A stretch of 64,000 bases of DNA from positions 868,001 through 932,000 of the forward strand of contig NC_089439.1 of NCBI RefSeq assembly GCF_026210795.1, given 5' to 3'. A program made the position numbers and the translations under genes. Positions 36,911-48,275 of the stretch are shown here, in pieces; position 1 is the stretch's first letter; each line of letters starts with the position of its first letter. Under the pieces are notes generated by a model, which made no database searches, was not told where the DNA came from, and saw nothing but the letters and a program-made list of their open reading frames with translations. The stretch is from Rhizophagus irregularis. Lineage: Eukaryota > Glomeromycota > Glomeromycetes > Glomerales > Glomeraceae.

Positions 36911-39110
36911 AAGACTACCCTCTTGGCTTACCCTATATAAGATGCCCTTCTCAATATATCGAATACATAATATGTGGATCCATTTAATTTGTCTAAAAAT
37001 ATTAAAAATCAAAATTTAATATTAAATTTTTCTCATAGTAATAATTAGCTGACAGATAAATCATTTAAATCGGGTAAATTGATCCAGGATATTTTAGTCA
37101 GTGCTATACGGTATTGTAAAGTTTAAACAGTATAAATATCTATTAAATATTTTAACATTGAATATTAGTATTTTTTTTATTTTCATTTAAATTTCTTTTA
37201 TGTATACTTATTTTTTCTATAAAATAAAATTTATTACTTAAAATCAACAATTTAAAAATGCGCAAGAACTTATAAATTTACTCAATTCAGTATAAAGGTA
37301 TATATTTATTAGAAAAACTGCAAATTTGCTATTTAAGCTTATTTTAAAGTAATAGCATGCCAACTATACAAATACTTGTACGCTTAAATAAACATATAAT
37401 GTTAATCTTTATATAAATAAATTGTGAAAAAAAAATTAAAAAAATAGACTTTATACAAATTCTTGATTAACAAATACATATATAAAATTTTATATCATAA
37501 AAACAGAAGAAAATTTTATTTTATTTTTTTATTGAAAGCTTTAACTATTATAAAATTAAATAAAATATTAATAGTTATTCTTATGACTTTTTGTCTTTCA
37601 TTCTGCGGCCATTGCAAGATAACTAAAAATACAATATACTTTATTAAATGTTATAATGATAGTAAATCAATAACTTCAGTTCACGCATTTTAATTAAAAG
37701 AATTTGTTTGTTAGGTGTGATTCAGAATATATAATATTTGATGATTGATTTTTCTATGTGAAACTTATCTACACATGCCACTTCTCCAAAAAAAAAATCA
37801 TTCTAGGCTTCAAAAAAAAAATTTTGTATATAAAATTCCCTATTGTATGTGTTATCAATAGATACGAAAATTCTTTCTTTCATAATATTTAACGTTTTTT
37901 AAGATTCTAAATTTTCATTTCTGCCTTGAATTTATAGCTATTTAAACCAAGAAAATGTATCACAACTCTATTAGTAAAATTAAATTAATGCACAAAATCT
38001 TATTACAAATGTAATGTGTAACTCTCTTAATACACAATTGTAATGATTCATATGTCAATTGAAAGTAAAATATGCGATATTAATAGCGAGTATGATAACC
38101 CATTTTTTATTAGTTTCACTGAGTTTTACAACGAATTCTAGTGCTTTTTTTAGTTTTTTAGATTTTTAAACGGCTATATCATAGATTCAGTCATTTACAA
38201 TTGATAATCTTGAAAATACAATCATAACGATCCCACATTTCATTAGAGTTGAAAGAATTTTTTTTTGCTTGAATTCACAAAAGGTATTCAAATTTTTTAT
38301 CTCTTCCGCTAGTATGAGTGGGAGAGCCTTATTTTCCGTTGACATAGTGAAGTTTTTATGAAAAAAATCTTTGTGTTACAGTGGATAAGCTTACATTATT
38401 CGATGGTAGATTACAGCAAATTTATAGAAACAATCACAATAATGACACATTAAACGTCTATTTCAAGAAACCAAAGTTTTTGTATAACTTGTTTATTAAT
38501 CAAACTAAGTTAAAGTATAATAAATTAGTCAAATATTTTTGCGAGTGAATATGTGAATAAAACATGGAAAACCAATCACGTGATGTAACAATTTTAAAAA
38601 TTTCGCAGGAATAAAAAAAATTTTTCTGATTTACACGGCTTAATCCGGTATTGCAGTGACCGTGACAAAAATTAAAGCAATTTCTAATGTTTCTAATATT
38701 ACATTAATTTTCTTTATTTTTTCAATTTATAAAATTCACATCTGCAGGATGATTGATTTGCTGCTCGTCTGCAATCATGATGTTTTATTTATTAAAGGCG
38801 CATCAAATTATTCTAAACATAAAATTAGCAATTAGTAATTTTGACAAAATGACAATAGCAATAGCAATGATTTAGTCATTAAAATTTTAACAGCCAAAAA
38901 AAAAATCATGATTAATTAAAAAAAAGGTTTATTCATGGGATTATATTTAATTAAATCTCTGGAATTCATTTCAATATTACTCTCTAAATAAAAGTACCAG
39001 CGTAGTGATATACTTATTAAATTATAGTTATAGTTTTTATTTTAAATGTTTAATATAGAAAGACAAAAAAAAGGTTAATTATGTTATTTCAACATTTGTA
39101 TTTTTTGGTA
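36911..39110. other. AT-rich intergenic DNA downstream of the kinase
   Basis: No supported gene. A 76-codon plus-strand frame (37463-37693) with a hydrophobic middle is likely chance. No repeats beyond A/T runs were resolved. Confidence 0.4.
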
Positions 39111-39239
39111 CTGTCCGATGAAAAAAATTTTTTCTAAAACAATAAAATAGATTTATTATATCTGATGAAAATGTGGAAGAACTTATTTAAGAGCGAACGA
39201 TTTATTGTTTTAATTTAATCTTTATTAATTACTTTTAGG

Positions 39240-39620
39240 ACCCACTTTATCAATATCTGCCTGGAATTCTTCGTTTAGTTACTTTTCAGATCCAACACCT
39301 TTTGATTATTATGATAAATTAAATCTAGAGTTACATATTTGTACCTGGATTGCTGTATTGAAAAAACTTGCGTAACACCAATGCGCTTAAGTGAAGAACT
39401 TCTAGATAAAGTTTATAATTCATCAAAAATTAAGAAATCATAAAAAACAATATTTACTTCTTATTATTAATTTACTTATTACATAGTTTGCGTGATTTCA
39501 AGAAATTATATGTCAAAGAACCAAGAAATTACTTAAGGCTGTATTAAATATTATACCAGGAGTCTTATCAACACTAGCCCGGAGTTGCTTTTCCAAATAA
39601 TGATTGTTCGATCTTATCAA
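39240..39620 (+). pseudogene. Decayed coding remnant in repeat block, copy 2
   Basis: Short coding-like stretches in several frames (around 39240-39350, 39390-39440 and 39490-39600) correspond to those of copy 1 but carry different frameshifts and stops. CGT in copy 1 (ATACGTCAAAG) is TGT here. Family unknown; neither copy can make a protein. Confidence 0.45.
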
Positions 39621-40267
39621 CTCACACAATTACGTGAAGGATTAAATTTTAAATATTCAGTAGCATCTTATTATGTAAATTAGAGAATTATGTTTATAAT
39701 TCAACATAATTTATTCAACTGGTCCAGACGTCCAGTGGTACTGAAAATATAATTAATAAAAATTTCAGGAATGGTATTAATGGAATATTTTTTGAGCTAT
39801 TTAGAAAAAAGAATGATGTGATATTGCTGATAATTCTATTTAGATTCTCATTTAAATTTAATGATATATCAGTTATATAAAAAATCCGTGTCGATCATTC
39901 ATTAATCGTCGTAACTATAGAAAAAAAAATTAACAATATTCGATTATTTAAATGTAAAAGAGTTGTATTACAAATAATTTACTTTAACAAAAAAAAAAGA
40001 AACAAAATAACTAATATAGTAAAACAAACATTTATTGTTATTTAGAAAATTCCAAAGAATTCACGTTAATCACAACTATGAAATTACTTTTATAGGAATT
40101 ACGACGGATAATCACTCAAGTGATTATGGTTACACGAATTTCATTTAATATTGGTAAATAAAAAATGACGAAATTATCCCTATAAAAAATATTTCTTCTT
40201 GGGAAAAAACTAGAAAAATGATAGTTTTTTCATAATTTTCTTTTATAGGAGTAGTGCCGCAGCAACT

Positions 40268-40473
40268 TGCCAAAGATTTTCCCAGCGTAACCTGGAAAAA
40301 AGTCACGAAAAATCACGTGTCATTTTCATCACCGGCGCCACACCCTTCCTTATTTTCATTTTTTCACAAGTAACGCACTATCCGTCACATTTGCGCCACA
40401 ATTAATTTCAGTCAAGTTGCGTAATGCCATTTCGTAACATTTTTTTCAGGTTACGCTGGGGTAATCCTTGCCA
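40268..40473. mobile_element. 206-base MITE with ~40-base inverted repeats, empty site known
   Basis: The left end TGCCAAAGATTTTCCCAGCG and the reverse complement of the right end, TGGCAAGGATTACCCCAGCG, continue into the shared TAACCTG, run of A and ACGAAA. It is flanked by AACT on both sides (40264-40267, 40474-40477). Copy 1 of the block has an uninterrupted ...AAACTTAATCTGG at the matching place (near 12362), which acts as the empty site. There is no ORF. Confidence 0.8.
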
Positions 40474-40859
40474 AACTTAATCTGGACTATGAAACCGGAA
40501 AGAAGGGGAAAGGAGGAAAAATAACAATTAGAAATCCGTCTTAAGAAAACCGGAAGGAAGGAATAAAAAAAATAATAAATAAAAAAAAACGGTTTTAAGA
40601 AACAGTAAAAGAAGGAGAAAAGGAAAGTAATGATTAGAAATCTGAATTTAAGAAACTGGAAAGAATGGGGAAATAAAAAAAATCTGGTCTTAAAGAACCG
40701 GAACAAATATTAATAAAAAATTAAAAAAAATATGGCTGCAAAAGGAAAATGATAAAATAAATAAAAAAAAAAAGAAACCGGCACTTACCGTATCACGGTA
40801 CTGCCAACCGCTTTTAGCAGTGATCGACTGATTTACAACTAATGATCATATTCTAACGC

Positions 40860-41008
40860 ATGTCTGAAATGTGTGCCAGGTTGATGGCGCAGTGTGGCGC
40901 AGCGATTTTTTCCAAAAAAAATTAAATTGCAATTTTTTTTATTTAAAATAAAACCTTTAAATTCCTGCATTAGGTGTATTTTTGTCCGCTCTGCAAATTT
41001 ACTTAAAG
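40860..41008 (-). mobile_element. Truncated MITE-like element with GC-rich end
   Basis: The GC-rich end GATGGCGCAGTGTGGCGCAG (around 40882) and the module TTAAGTAAATTTGCAGAGCG (minus strand, about 40987-41006) match parts of the elements at 31980 and 16904. It ends exactly where the left arm of the foldback element begins, suggesting truncation or nesting. Confidence 0.4.
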
Positions 41009-41040
41009 TATGGCAAGCCGAGTTGGACAAAATTATCAGA

Positions 41041-41460
41041 CATTGCGTGATAAAATATCAAGCATGGCTAGACAAAATGTCACTCCGTGTCTGACATTTT
41101 ACCTGTTTATGCTTGATTTTCATCTGTCCCGTGCTTGATATTTATCTGTATGTGCTTGATATTTTTATCTGTTCATGCTTGATGTTTATCTGTACATGCT
41201 TGATGTTTTATCTGTACGTGCTTGATGTTTTATCTGTACGTGTTTGATGTTTATCTGTACGTGCTTGATATTTATCTGTATGTGCTTGATGGTTTTATCT
41301 GTATGTGCTTGATGGTTTTATCCGACCATGCTTGACATTTTTATCCGTCCATGCTTTATGTTTTTATCCATCTGTGCTTGATATTTTTGTCCGTCTGTGC
41401 TTGATATTTTTGTCCAACTGTGTTTGATTTAATCCAACTATGCTCGATAATTTTATCTTT
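41041..41460. repeat. Outer subrepeats of foldback left arm
   Basis: About 17 copies of a 20-25-base unit near GCTTGATATTTTTATCTGTA, with small length changes. The right arm carries the mirror set at about 44770-45180. Confidence 0.85.
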
Positions 41461-42505
41461 GTCAAAAATTAGTTTCTTTGTCAGCACAGGGTTGATATAT
41501 TGTTGGTCACATGTTTTAAGTTTAGCGTAGTTTTAAAAATTTTTTTTTTTTTTATTGGCTTTTTTTTATAAACAAATTTTGTAGAGAATTTTATTTTTAA
41601 TATAGGCAAAGGCTTAGTTTGATAGAATTTCTTTGGGAATTTTTTTAATAAGATTTTTTTGATAAAAAATTTCGTTAGAAAATTTTTTTCATTGATAGGA
41701 ATATTTCTGAGTTTTTTTTTTGATGATAATTTCGTTAAAAATTTTTATTTGATAGAAATTTTATTGGAGAATTTTTTTTTGATAAGATTTTTTTTTTGAC
41801 ATATACTTAACAATTTTTTGTGACAGGAGAATTTTTTTTTTTGATAGAGAATTAATTGAGAATTTCTTTTTTTTTTTGCAGAAAATTATTTGAAGAATTT
41901 TTTTAATAGGGAAGATTTTTTTTTTGATAGATAATTTCGTTACTAGAAAATTTTTTTAACAAGTGAGATTTTTTTTTGATAGAGAATTTTGTTAAGAATT
42001 TTTTTTTAATAGGAGGGAGTTTTCCTTGATAAAGAATTCTTTTGGGAATTTTTTTTAATAAGTGAAAGTATTTTTTGACGGAGAATTTTATTAGAGAATT
42101 TTTTTTTTTTTTGATAGAAATTTCATCATAGAATTTTTTTTTTAATAGGTAAGATTTTTTTTTTTTGATAGATCATTTCGTTAATAATTTTTTTAACAGG
42201 AGATTTTTTTTTTTGATAGAAAATTTCGGTAAAGAATTTTTTTTTAATAGGGAAAATGTATTTTTTGATGGAAGATTTTTGTTAGAAATTTTTCTTAATC
42301 AGGGATATTTTTTTTTGATTGAGAATTTCATTAGAGAATTGTTGGTTGAAAAGTTTTTTTATTTTTTTGATGGAGAATTTTGTTAGAAGTCTCAATAGAA
42401 AATTTTATTGAAAATAGTTTTTTTTTAATAAGGGTATCGAGAATTTTGGCTTGAAATTATTTTTTTTTAATAAAGAATTTCATTAGAGATCTTTTTTTAT
42501 AAAAT

Positions 42506-43039
42506 TACATTAATAAGATTAAGATAAAATTAAAAAAACTATGATAGAATCCTAAGTAGCATAAGTAGCATAGTAAATTAAGCAAATTTTATATACTAGT
42601 AAAGCTCCGCATGAGCCGACATAAATTAAAAAGTTAACTTTAAGAAAAGTATATAGCAGAAATTTGTTTGCAGTGTTTCTTCTTTTTATCATTAATTAGC
42701 ATAAAAACATTTTTGAAAATCTACTATTTTAAATACTTTTAATATATATAAATAAAAATTGTGATTGCTAAATGTCGCCTGGGCGATCATCGCCTGGGGT
42801 TTTTTTTTCAAATATGTATCTAATTTTTGATCGGTTATTATTAAAAAGATATTTTTTAAAAAATTTTTTTGCAAACATATTTATTCAAAATAACCTTATT
42901 TAATGAAATTTTATTTACAAAATTAAAATTTAAGTCACATTTACGATTTTAAAGAATAAAATCACCATATTTATTTTTATTGAAATGTACAAATAAAAGA
43001 AACAATAACAATAAATAAAAAAGATACGTAAATTACAAT
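42506..43039. other. Unique part of the foldback loop
   Basis: About 530 bases of AT-rich DNA without a recognisable ORF. A short self-complementary GCCTGGGCGATCATCGCCTGG lies near 42777 (shown here to 20 bases only as TGGGCGATCATCGCCT). No transposase motif is seen. Confidence 0.5.
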
Positions 43040-43690
43040 GATCAAGAAAAAAAAATAAAATAACAATGGAGTAATGGAAAGTAATAGAAGATGAAAGGGA
43101 GTAAAAAAGAGTATTGAGAAGTGATAGGAACCAAAAGGAGAAATAGGACATGATGAGAGATGAAAAGGAGTGATGGAAGACGAAAAGAAGTGATGGGTGA
43201 CAAAGAGGAGTGATGGGAGATAAAAAAAAGAAGTGATGGGAAGATTAAGAGGAGTGATGGGAGACAAAAAGAAGTGATGAAAGACGAAGAGGAGTGATGG
43301 GAGACGAAAAGAAGTAATGGGAGACAAAGAGGTATGATGGGTGATGAAGAGGAGTGATGGAAGATAAAAAGGAGTGATGGGAAATGAAAAGAAGTGATGA
43401 GAAGATTAAGAAAAGTGATGAGTGACGAAAAGAAATGATGGGAAGATTAAGAGGAGTGATGGGAGACGAAAAGGAGTGATAGGAGACGAAAAGAAGTGAT
43501 GAGAAGATTAAGAGAAGTAATAGGAGATGAAAGGGAGCGATGGGAGACAAAAAAGAGTGATGGGAGACGAAAAGGAGTGATAGGAGACGAAGAGGAGTGA
43601 TGGGAGATGAAAAGAAGCGATGGGAGACGAAAAGGAGCGATGGAAGATTAAAAGAAGTGATGGGAAGATGAAGAGAAGTAAAAATTTATT
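43040..43690. repeat. 20-base minisatellite in the foldback loop
   Basis: About 30 copies of a purine-rich 20-base unit, GTGATGGGAGACGAAAAGGA. At 43561-43640 it repeats exactly every 20 bases; elsewhere 21-23. Minus-strand frames rich in Ser/His/Pro here come from the repeat and are not genes. Confidence 0.9.
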
Positions 43691-45312
43691 AAAATTGTAA
43701 AATTTAATAAAAAATTTTCCAATAAATTTTCAATCAATTTTTTATAAAAAAAAAGATCTCTAATGAAATTCTTTATTAAAAAAAAAAAATTTCAAGCCAA
43801 AATTTTCGATACCTTTATTAAAAAAAAACTATTTTCAATAAAATTTTCTATTGAGACTTCTAACAAAATTCTCCATCAAAAAAATAAAAAGGCTTTTCAA
43901 CCAACAATTCTCTAATTAAATTCTCAATCAAAAAAAAATATCCCTGATTAAGAAAAATTTCTAACAAAAATCTTCCATCAAAAAATACATTTTCCCAATT
44001 AAAAAAAAAATTCTTTACCGAAATTTTCTATCAAAAAAAAAAATCTCCTGTTAAAAAAATTATTAACGAAATGATCCTATCAAAAAAAAAAAATCTTACC
44101 TATTAAAAAAACAATTCTATGATGAAATTTCTATCAAAAAAAAAAAAATTCTCTAATAAAATTTTCCGTCAAAAATACTATTAAAAAAAATTCCCAAAAG
44201 AATTCTTTATCAAGGAAAACTCCCTCCTATTAAAAAAAAAATTCTTAACGAAATTCTCTATCAAAAAAAAATCTCACTTGTTAAAAAAATTTTCTAGTAA
44301 TGAAATTATCTATCAAAAAAAAAATCTTCCCTATTAAAAAAAATTCTTCAAATAATTTTCTGCAAAAAAAAAAAATTCTCAATTAATTCTCTATCAAAAA
44401 AAAAAAAATCTCTCCTGTTAAAAAAAAAATTGTTCCAACAAATTAAGTATAATATGTCAAAAAAAAAATCTTATTAAAAAAAATTCTCCGAAATTATCAT
44501 CAAAAAAAAATACTCAGAAATGTCCCTATCAATGAAAAAAATTTTCTAACGAAATTTTTTATCAAAAAAAATCTTATTAAAAAATTCCCAAAGAAATTCT
44601 ACCAAACAAAGCCTTTGCCTATATTAAAAATAAAAATTCTCTACAAAATTTGTTTATAAAAAAAAGCCAATAAAAAAAAAATTTTTTTTAAAACTACGCT
44701 AAACTTAAAAACATGTGACCGACAATATATCAACCCTGTGCTGACAAAGAAACTAATTTTTGACAAAGATAAAATTATCGAACATAGTTGGATTAAATCA
44801 AACACAGTTGGACAAAAACATCAAGCACAGACAGACAAAAATATCAAGCACAGATGGATAAAAACATAAAGCACAGACGGATAAAAATGTCAAGTATGGT
44901 TAGATAAAACTATCAAGCACGTACAGATAAAACCATCAAGCACGTACAGATAAATATCAAGCACGTACAGATAAACATCAAGCACGGTACAGATAAATAT
45001 CAAGCACGTACAGATAAACATCAAGCATAAACAGATAAAAATATCAAGCACGTGATAGATAAACATCAAGCATGAACAGATAAAAATATCAAGCACGGAC
45101 AGATGAATATCAAGCATGAACAGGTAAAATGTCAGGCACGGTGTAACATTTTGTCAATCCATGCTTGATTTTTCACCCGCCCAATGCCTGATAGTTTAGT
45201 CCAGCTTGGCTTGCCATATTTATAGGTCATGACGGGTGATCGAGGTGATCATCTGATCTGCTGTCTAAATTGATACCTGTGAAACGTGGCTTAGATACAC
45301 ATTTCTTCCACA

Positions 45313-47004
45313 ATGTCTCACCAAGTCTACTCTCTCTGGATTCTCCTTGAGGGACATCCTGAACCAATTCTACTGGACGATATTACCTTCAATCTCAAAA
45401 GAGATGCCAATTTATCAGATCTTGCACCCCAACTTGTCAACCGATTCAGCGAACTGGCCCAAAAGAACAAGCTGGACTTGGAATTCTTTAACTTCGATGC
45501 CCGCACCGAGAAGCTTCTTCGCGATACTACGCTTAAGGCTGTGGAGCAGGACACGTCAGCTGGAAAGCCACTTGTCGTGCGCTATCCACTGACGGATAAC
45601 ACTAGTACGTCTTTTTTTCTTGTACATATTTCTTACGCTCGGACAGTATGCCTTACTCATTCTTGCTCTTGGCCTCCGACCTTATAGTCGTGGTCAAAGT
45701 CAGCTTGCTCAGTACTCCAGCGGAAATTTGCCTTCCCCACACGACTGGAGTCTGGTACATGCTTCTTATTAAAACCAAACAGAAGTACAAGCGTCTGCAA
45801 GAGGACGGGAATGCGTTCTACTTTGTCGATCAGGAAACAAAAAAGACAACCATCGACGAAGAGTTCATATTCAATGACCTGATGAAAAAGACTAATCCGA
45901 ATTGTGATAGAGAGATTGTCATATCCTTATTGATTCGAATCAAAGGTCTGGTCGATTTTTTAATATTACCAACATCTTAAACATTTTCTTACACGTATGG
46001 CTTGTAGGCAAAAAACCGTATGCTGAATGGACACCTAAAGAAGTGCTCAAGGAAATTTTGCACGACCAATATTCAGAAATTGAAGCAATTCCTGAGCTCG
46101 ACATAGGTATTGTATTGAGGTTATTATTACAGCTAATTTCATAATGTACAGGACACACCGAATCTAACGGTATAACTTTTACCTTATTCTGGGTTTTACC
46201 GAGTTTCTCCGAGTGTCTCTCCTGCATTTGTGTCCCGTACATTATGAAATCGGCTGTAAGGTCAGCCTTACTTTGTAAACTGATCAATATTGGTGTCTCT
46301 ACAGATGAAACCTTCGGAACCGATCCTGTGTTCGGCGGGCAGGAACTGAGACGCTTCATCGACAACCTCGAAAGAATTGCATCAGCATTTCATTACGAAG
46401 TTTCGTCAAACGAAGCTACGGCACGTAATTATATTAACCCTTTTATGGTCGATGCAGTTGCAAAAGTTAGGTCGAAATATCCATCGACGCGGCTGGTTGT
46501 TGAAGGAGATTTCGACGGCAGTCGTGGCTATGGCCGCCTGGACTATGTTATCTATTGCCGAGATCTCGCAATTCTGATTTCGGAAGCCAAAATGTTTGAA
46601 ATCCAGAAAGGAATAGCACAAAACCTTGTGCAGCTTCATACCGCGGCGGAGGTACTTGGCTTTATCGACTTTGTTTAATTGCTCATTTTGGGCTGTTTGG
46701 CTGACACATCGCTATTTAGAAACGTAAACGTAAACTCGACGAGTCAATCACTGACCCCCCAATAATTTGCGGCATCGTGTCAACTGGAAATGAATGGCGA
46801 TTCATCCTTTGGTCCGGTTTACCAGAGAACCCTACCATAAAGATTTCCAAGCCGTATGTCTGTGCATTCGGAGGAGACATGCGTGAGGCGAAGGAAGTGA
46901 TTTCCATCATTGTCCGCATCCTCCAATCGCAAGCCAGTGTGTTGGCACCACAGGATGAAGTGAAAGATGAAGTGAAAGCTGAGGGAATTGATGACGAAAA
47001 ATGA
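45313..47004 (+). CDS. Crinkler-type protein with PD-(D/E)xK nuclease-like C-terminus
   Basis: Exons 45313-45604, 45688-45945, 46008-46106, 46305-46651 and 46720-47004 join in frame into 426 residues ending at TGA 47002. Residues 1-97 form a ubiquitin-like Crinkler header ending in VVRYPL; 98-216 form the second domain usual in Rhizophagus relatives (HTTGVWY, YFVDQET, KKPYAEWT). Residues about 230-330 carry PD-(D/E)xK restriction-endonuclease-fold motifs: E283, GRLDY with D296, EAK with E310 and K312, and QNLVQ (322-326). KRKRKL at the exon 4/5 joint is a likely nuclear localisation signal. No signal peptide is present, as in many Crinklers. The family is known to include host- or self-directed nuclear proteins; the target here is unknown. 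Exons are clearly richer in G+C than all neighbours. Confidence 0.85.
46127..46259. mobile_element. 133-base MITE inside intron 3 of the Crinkler-type gene
   Basis: The ends are inverted repeats of about 30 bases: TTACAGCTAATTTCATAATG and, reversed, TTACAGCCGATTTCATAATG, continuing through GTAC[A/G]GGACACA. Intron 3 is 198 bases; removing the element leaves 65, like the other introns here (62-83). Target duplication not clear. Confidence 0.75.
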
Positions 47005-47265
47005 GCGTCTCAGCACTTGCGTCTCAGGATTTTTTTTCAATTGAGTAATTAAAAGTATACTGTACCTAAAAATCTTGGAGTATAATAATCCCAAAATCGT
47101 AACATTGATCTTTCAATAGTTCTTCAGAAAATAAAAAAATTATGTGATCATGTGAAAAAATTCACGCACTTTTGTAAATTGATTTATTATATAATGCATG
47201 GTCCAATAAATTATGTAATAATAATATATATATCAAGAAAGTAATGGATTATATTTCTCGGAATC
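47005..47265. other. Short spacer after the Crinkler-type gene
   Basis: Contains AATAAA-like sequences (near 47128 and 47198) that could serve 3-prime end formation. Nothing else seen. Confidence 0.35.
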
Positions 47266-47273
47266 AGTCAGTC

Positions 47274-47368
47274 TAGTGTTGTTAATTGGCGTGAAATCAA
47301 GACCTTGGAAGATCAATGGATCACAGAGTCCGTTAGAGGCATGGAAACCAAGTCAATTAACAACACTA
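47274..47368. mobile_element. 95-base hAT MITE with 8-base target duplication
   Basis: The inverted ends TAGTGTTGTTAATTG are perfect for 15 bases. The element is flanked by AGTCAGTC on both sides (47266-47273, 47369-47376). A TAGTGTTG terminus and an 8-base duplication are typical of hAT elements. Confidence 0.9.
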
Positions 47369-47692
47369 AGTCAGTCAAACCAGTTAAACAATCATGATTT
47401 CTGACCCATCCACACACTTCCTTTTGGCTGATTAAAATGGTTTATAGATGTAATAAGTTATTTTGTTTCGCAAACAGAGATGAGATAAATATTTCTTTGC
47501 AATTCGAGGATTAATAAGAAGTTGGTGAAATCATTTCTTGCTTAGAAGTATTTCTTACTATAGTCGCATATGTTTCATAATCAGTTGCACGATTATCATA
47601 ATCATATGATACCGATGCCAATTTATCCTGTGAAAGGGATTGGGATAAAAACTCTAGCTAAAGACGCTTCAGTTTAGCCTCTTCTCGTAATA

Positions 47693-47950
47693 TACAGATG
47701 GTGGCCTAAATGATCCGGCCACTTTTCAAATTAAAAAACTTATATACATATGATATATTGAAAATGAAAATTTAAGTTAAATATGATCATTGTGTCTTCA
47801 TTGATTATTTTAAACAAAAATTTAACAATAAACTCTAACCCCACTTGTAGTAATAACTGCTTCAATTCTGAGGTATATAATTTATGATTCTTTTATAATA
47901 TTCCAGAGGAATATTTTTATATACATCTTTAATGTACTTTTTCAAGTGCT
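47693..47950. mobile_element. Possible Tc1/mariner terminus fragment
   Basis: TACAGATGGTGGCCTAAATG followed by ATCCGGCCACTTTT resembles the inverted terminal repeat of Tc1-like elements. The following DNA up to 47950 has no transposase motif, and no second end was found. Confidence 0.3.
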
Positions 47951-48275
47951 TTTATCATAAAATTTAATAAGATGAGACTTATATAATATTGTAGAAGTTT
48001 TATGGGATAGTATTGCATATGATTATGGGTGGTATGCAAATACAAATATTAAGCAAGTTTTTGAAGTTCACATAAATTCCACATAGTTTAAAATTTAAAA
48101 TGTATGTTAATGATTTTTTCAGAGTTGTATTCTTTTTTTTCGATTTCTGATTCATTTTTTTTTTATGTTCAGAAACGAATTATGAATTAAAATAAAAAAA
48201 ATATAGCTGTATTTATTAAGTAATATGGAGACAAAAGACAAGCTATATGGCTATATTAACACGTGCTACTAGTTA

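Larger units (their letters stand above)
39120..40860. repeat. Dispersed repeat block, copy 2 (with MITE insertion)
   Basis: It matches 11450-12860 in the same orientation. It contains a decayed coding part (39240-39620, including a frame reading WNSSFSYFSDPTPF and another reading MRLSEELLDKVYNSS), then the purine-rich part. It differs by the 206-base MITE at 40268 plus roughly 170 further bases before it. Confidence 0.8.
41009..45218. mobile_element. 4.2 kb foldback-type element with 1.5 kb inverted arms
   Basis: The left arm (41009 to about 42505) and right arm (about 43740 to 45218) are reverse complements over their whole length, from TATGGCAAGCC at the tips to AATTTCATTAGAGATC next to the loop. 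Each arm has an outer part of 20-25-base subrepeats (TGCTTGATGTTTATCTGTAC), a unique patch (GTTGATATATTGTTGGTCAC-like) and an inner part of T-rich 40-60-base subrepeats. The loop of about 1.2 kb has no transposase; half of it is another minisatellite. Long arms made of subrepeats are the hallmark of foldback elements. A target duplication was not resolved, and the arms differ by scattered substitutions. Confidence 0.85.

Noticed and set aside
42930..43550. Ser/His/Pro-rich minus-strand ORFs
   Set aside because: They are produced by the 20-base minisatellite in the foldback loop.
44890..45117. Cys/Leu/Ile-rich minus-strand ORF
   Set aside because: It is a translation of the subrepeats in the right arm of the foldback element.
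45327..47094. Other frames over the Crinkler-type gene
   Set aside because: They conflict with the spliced model, which keeps frame through four GT-AG introns and carries the family motifs.
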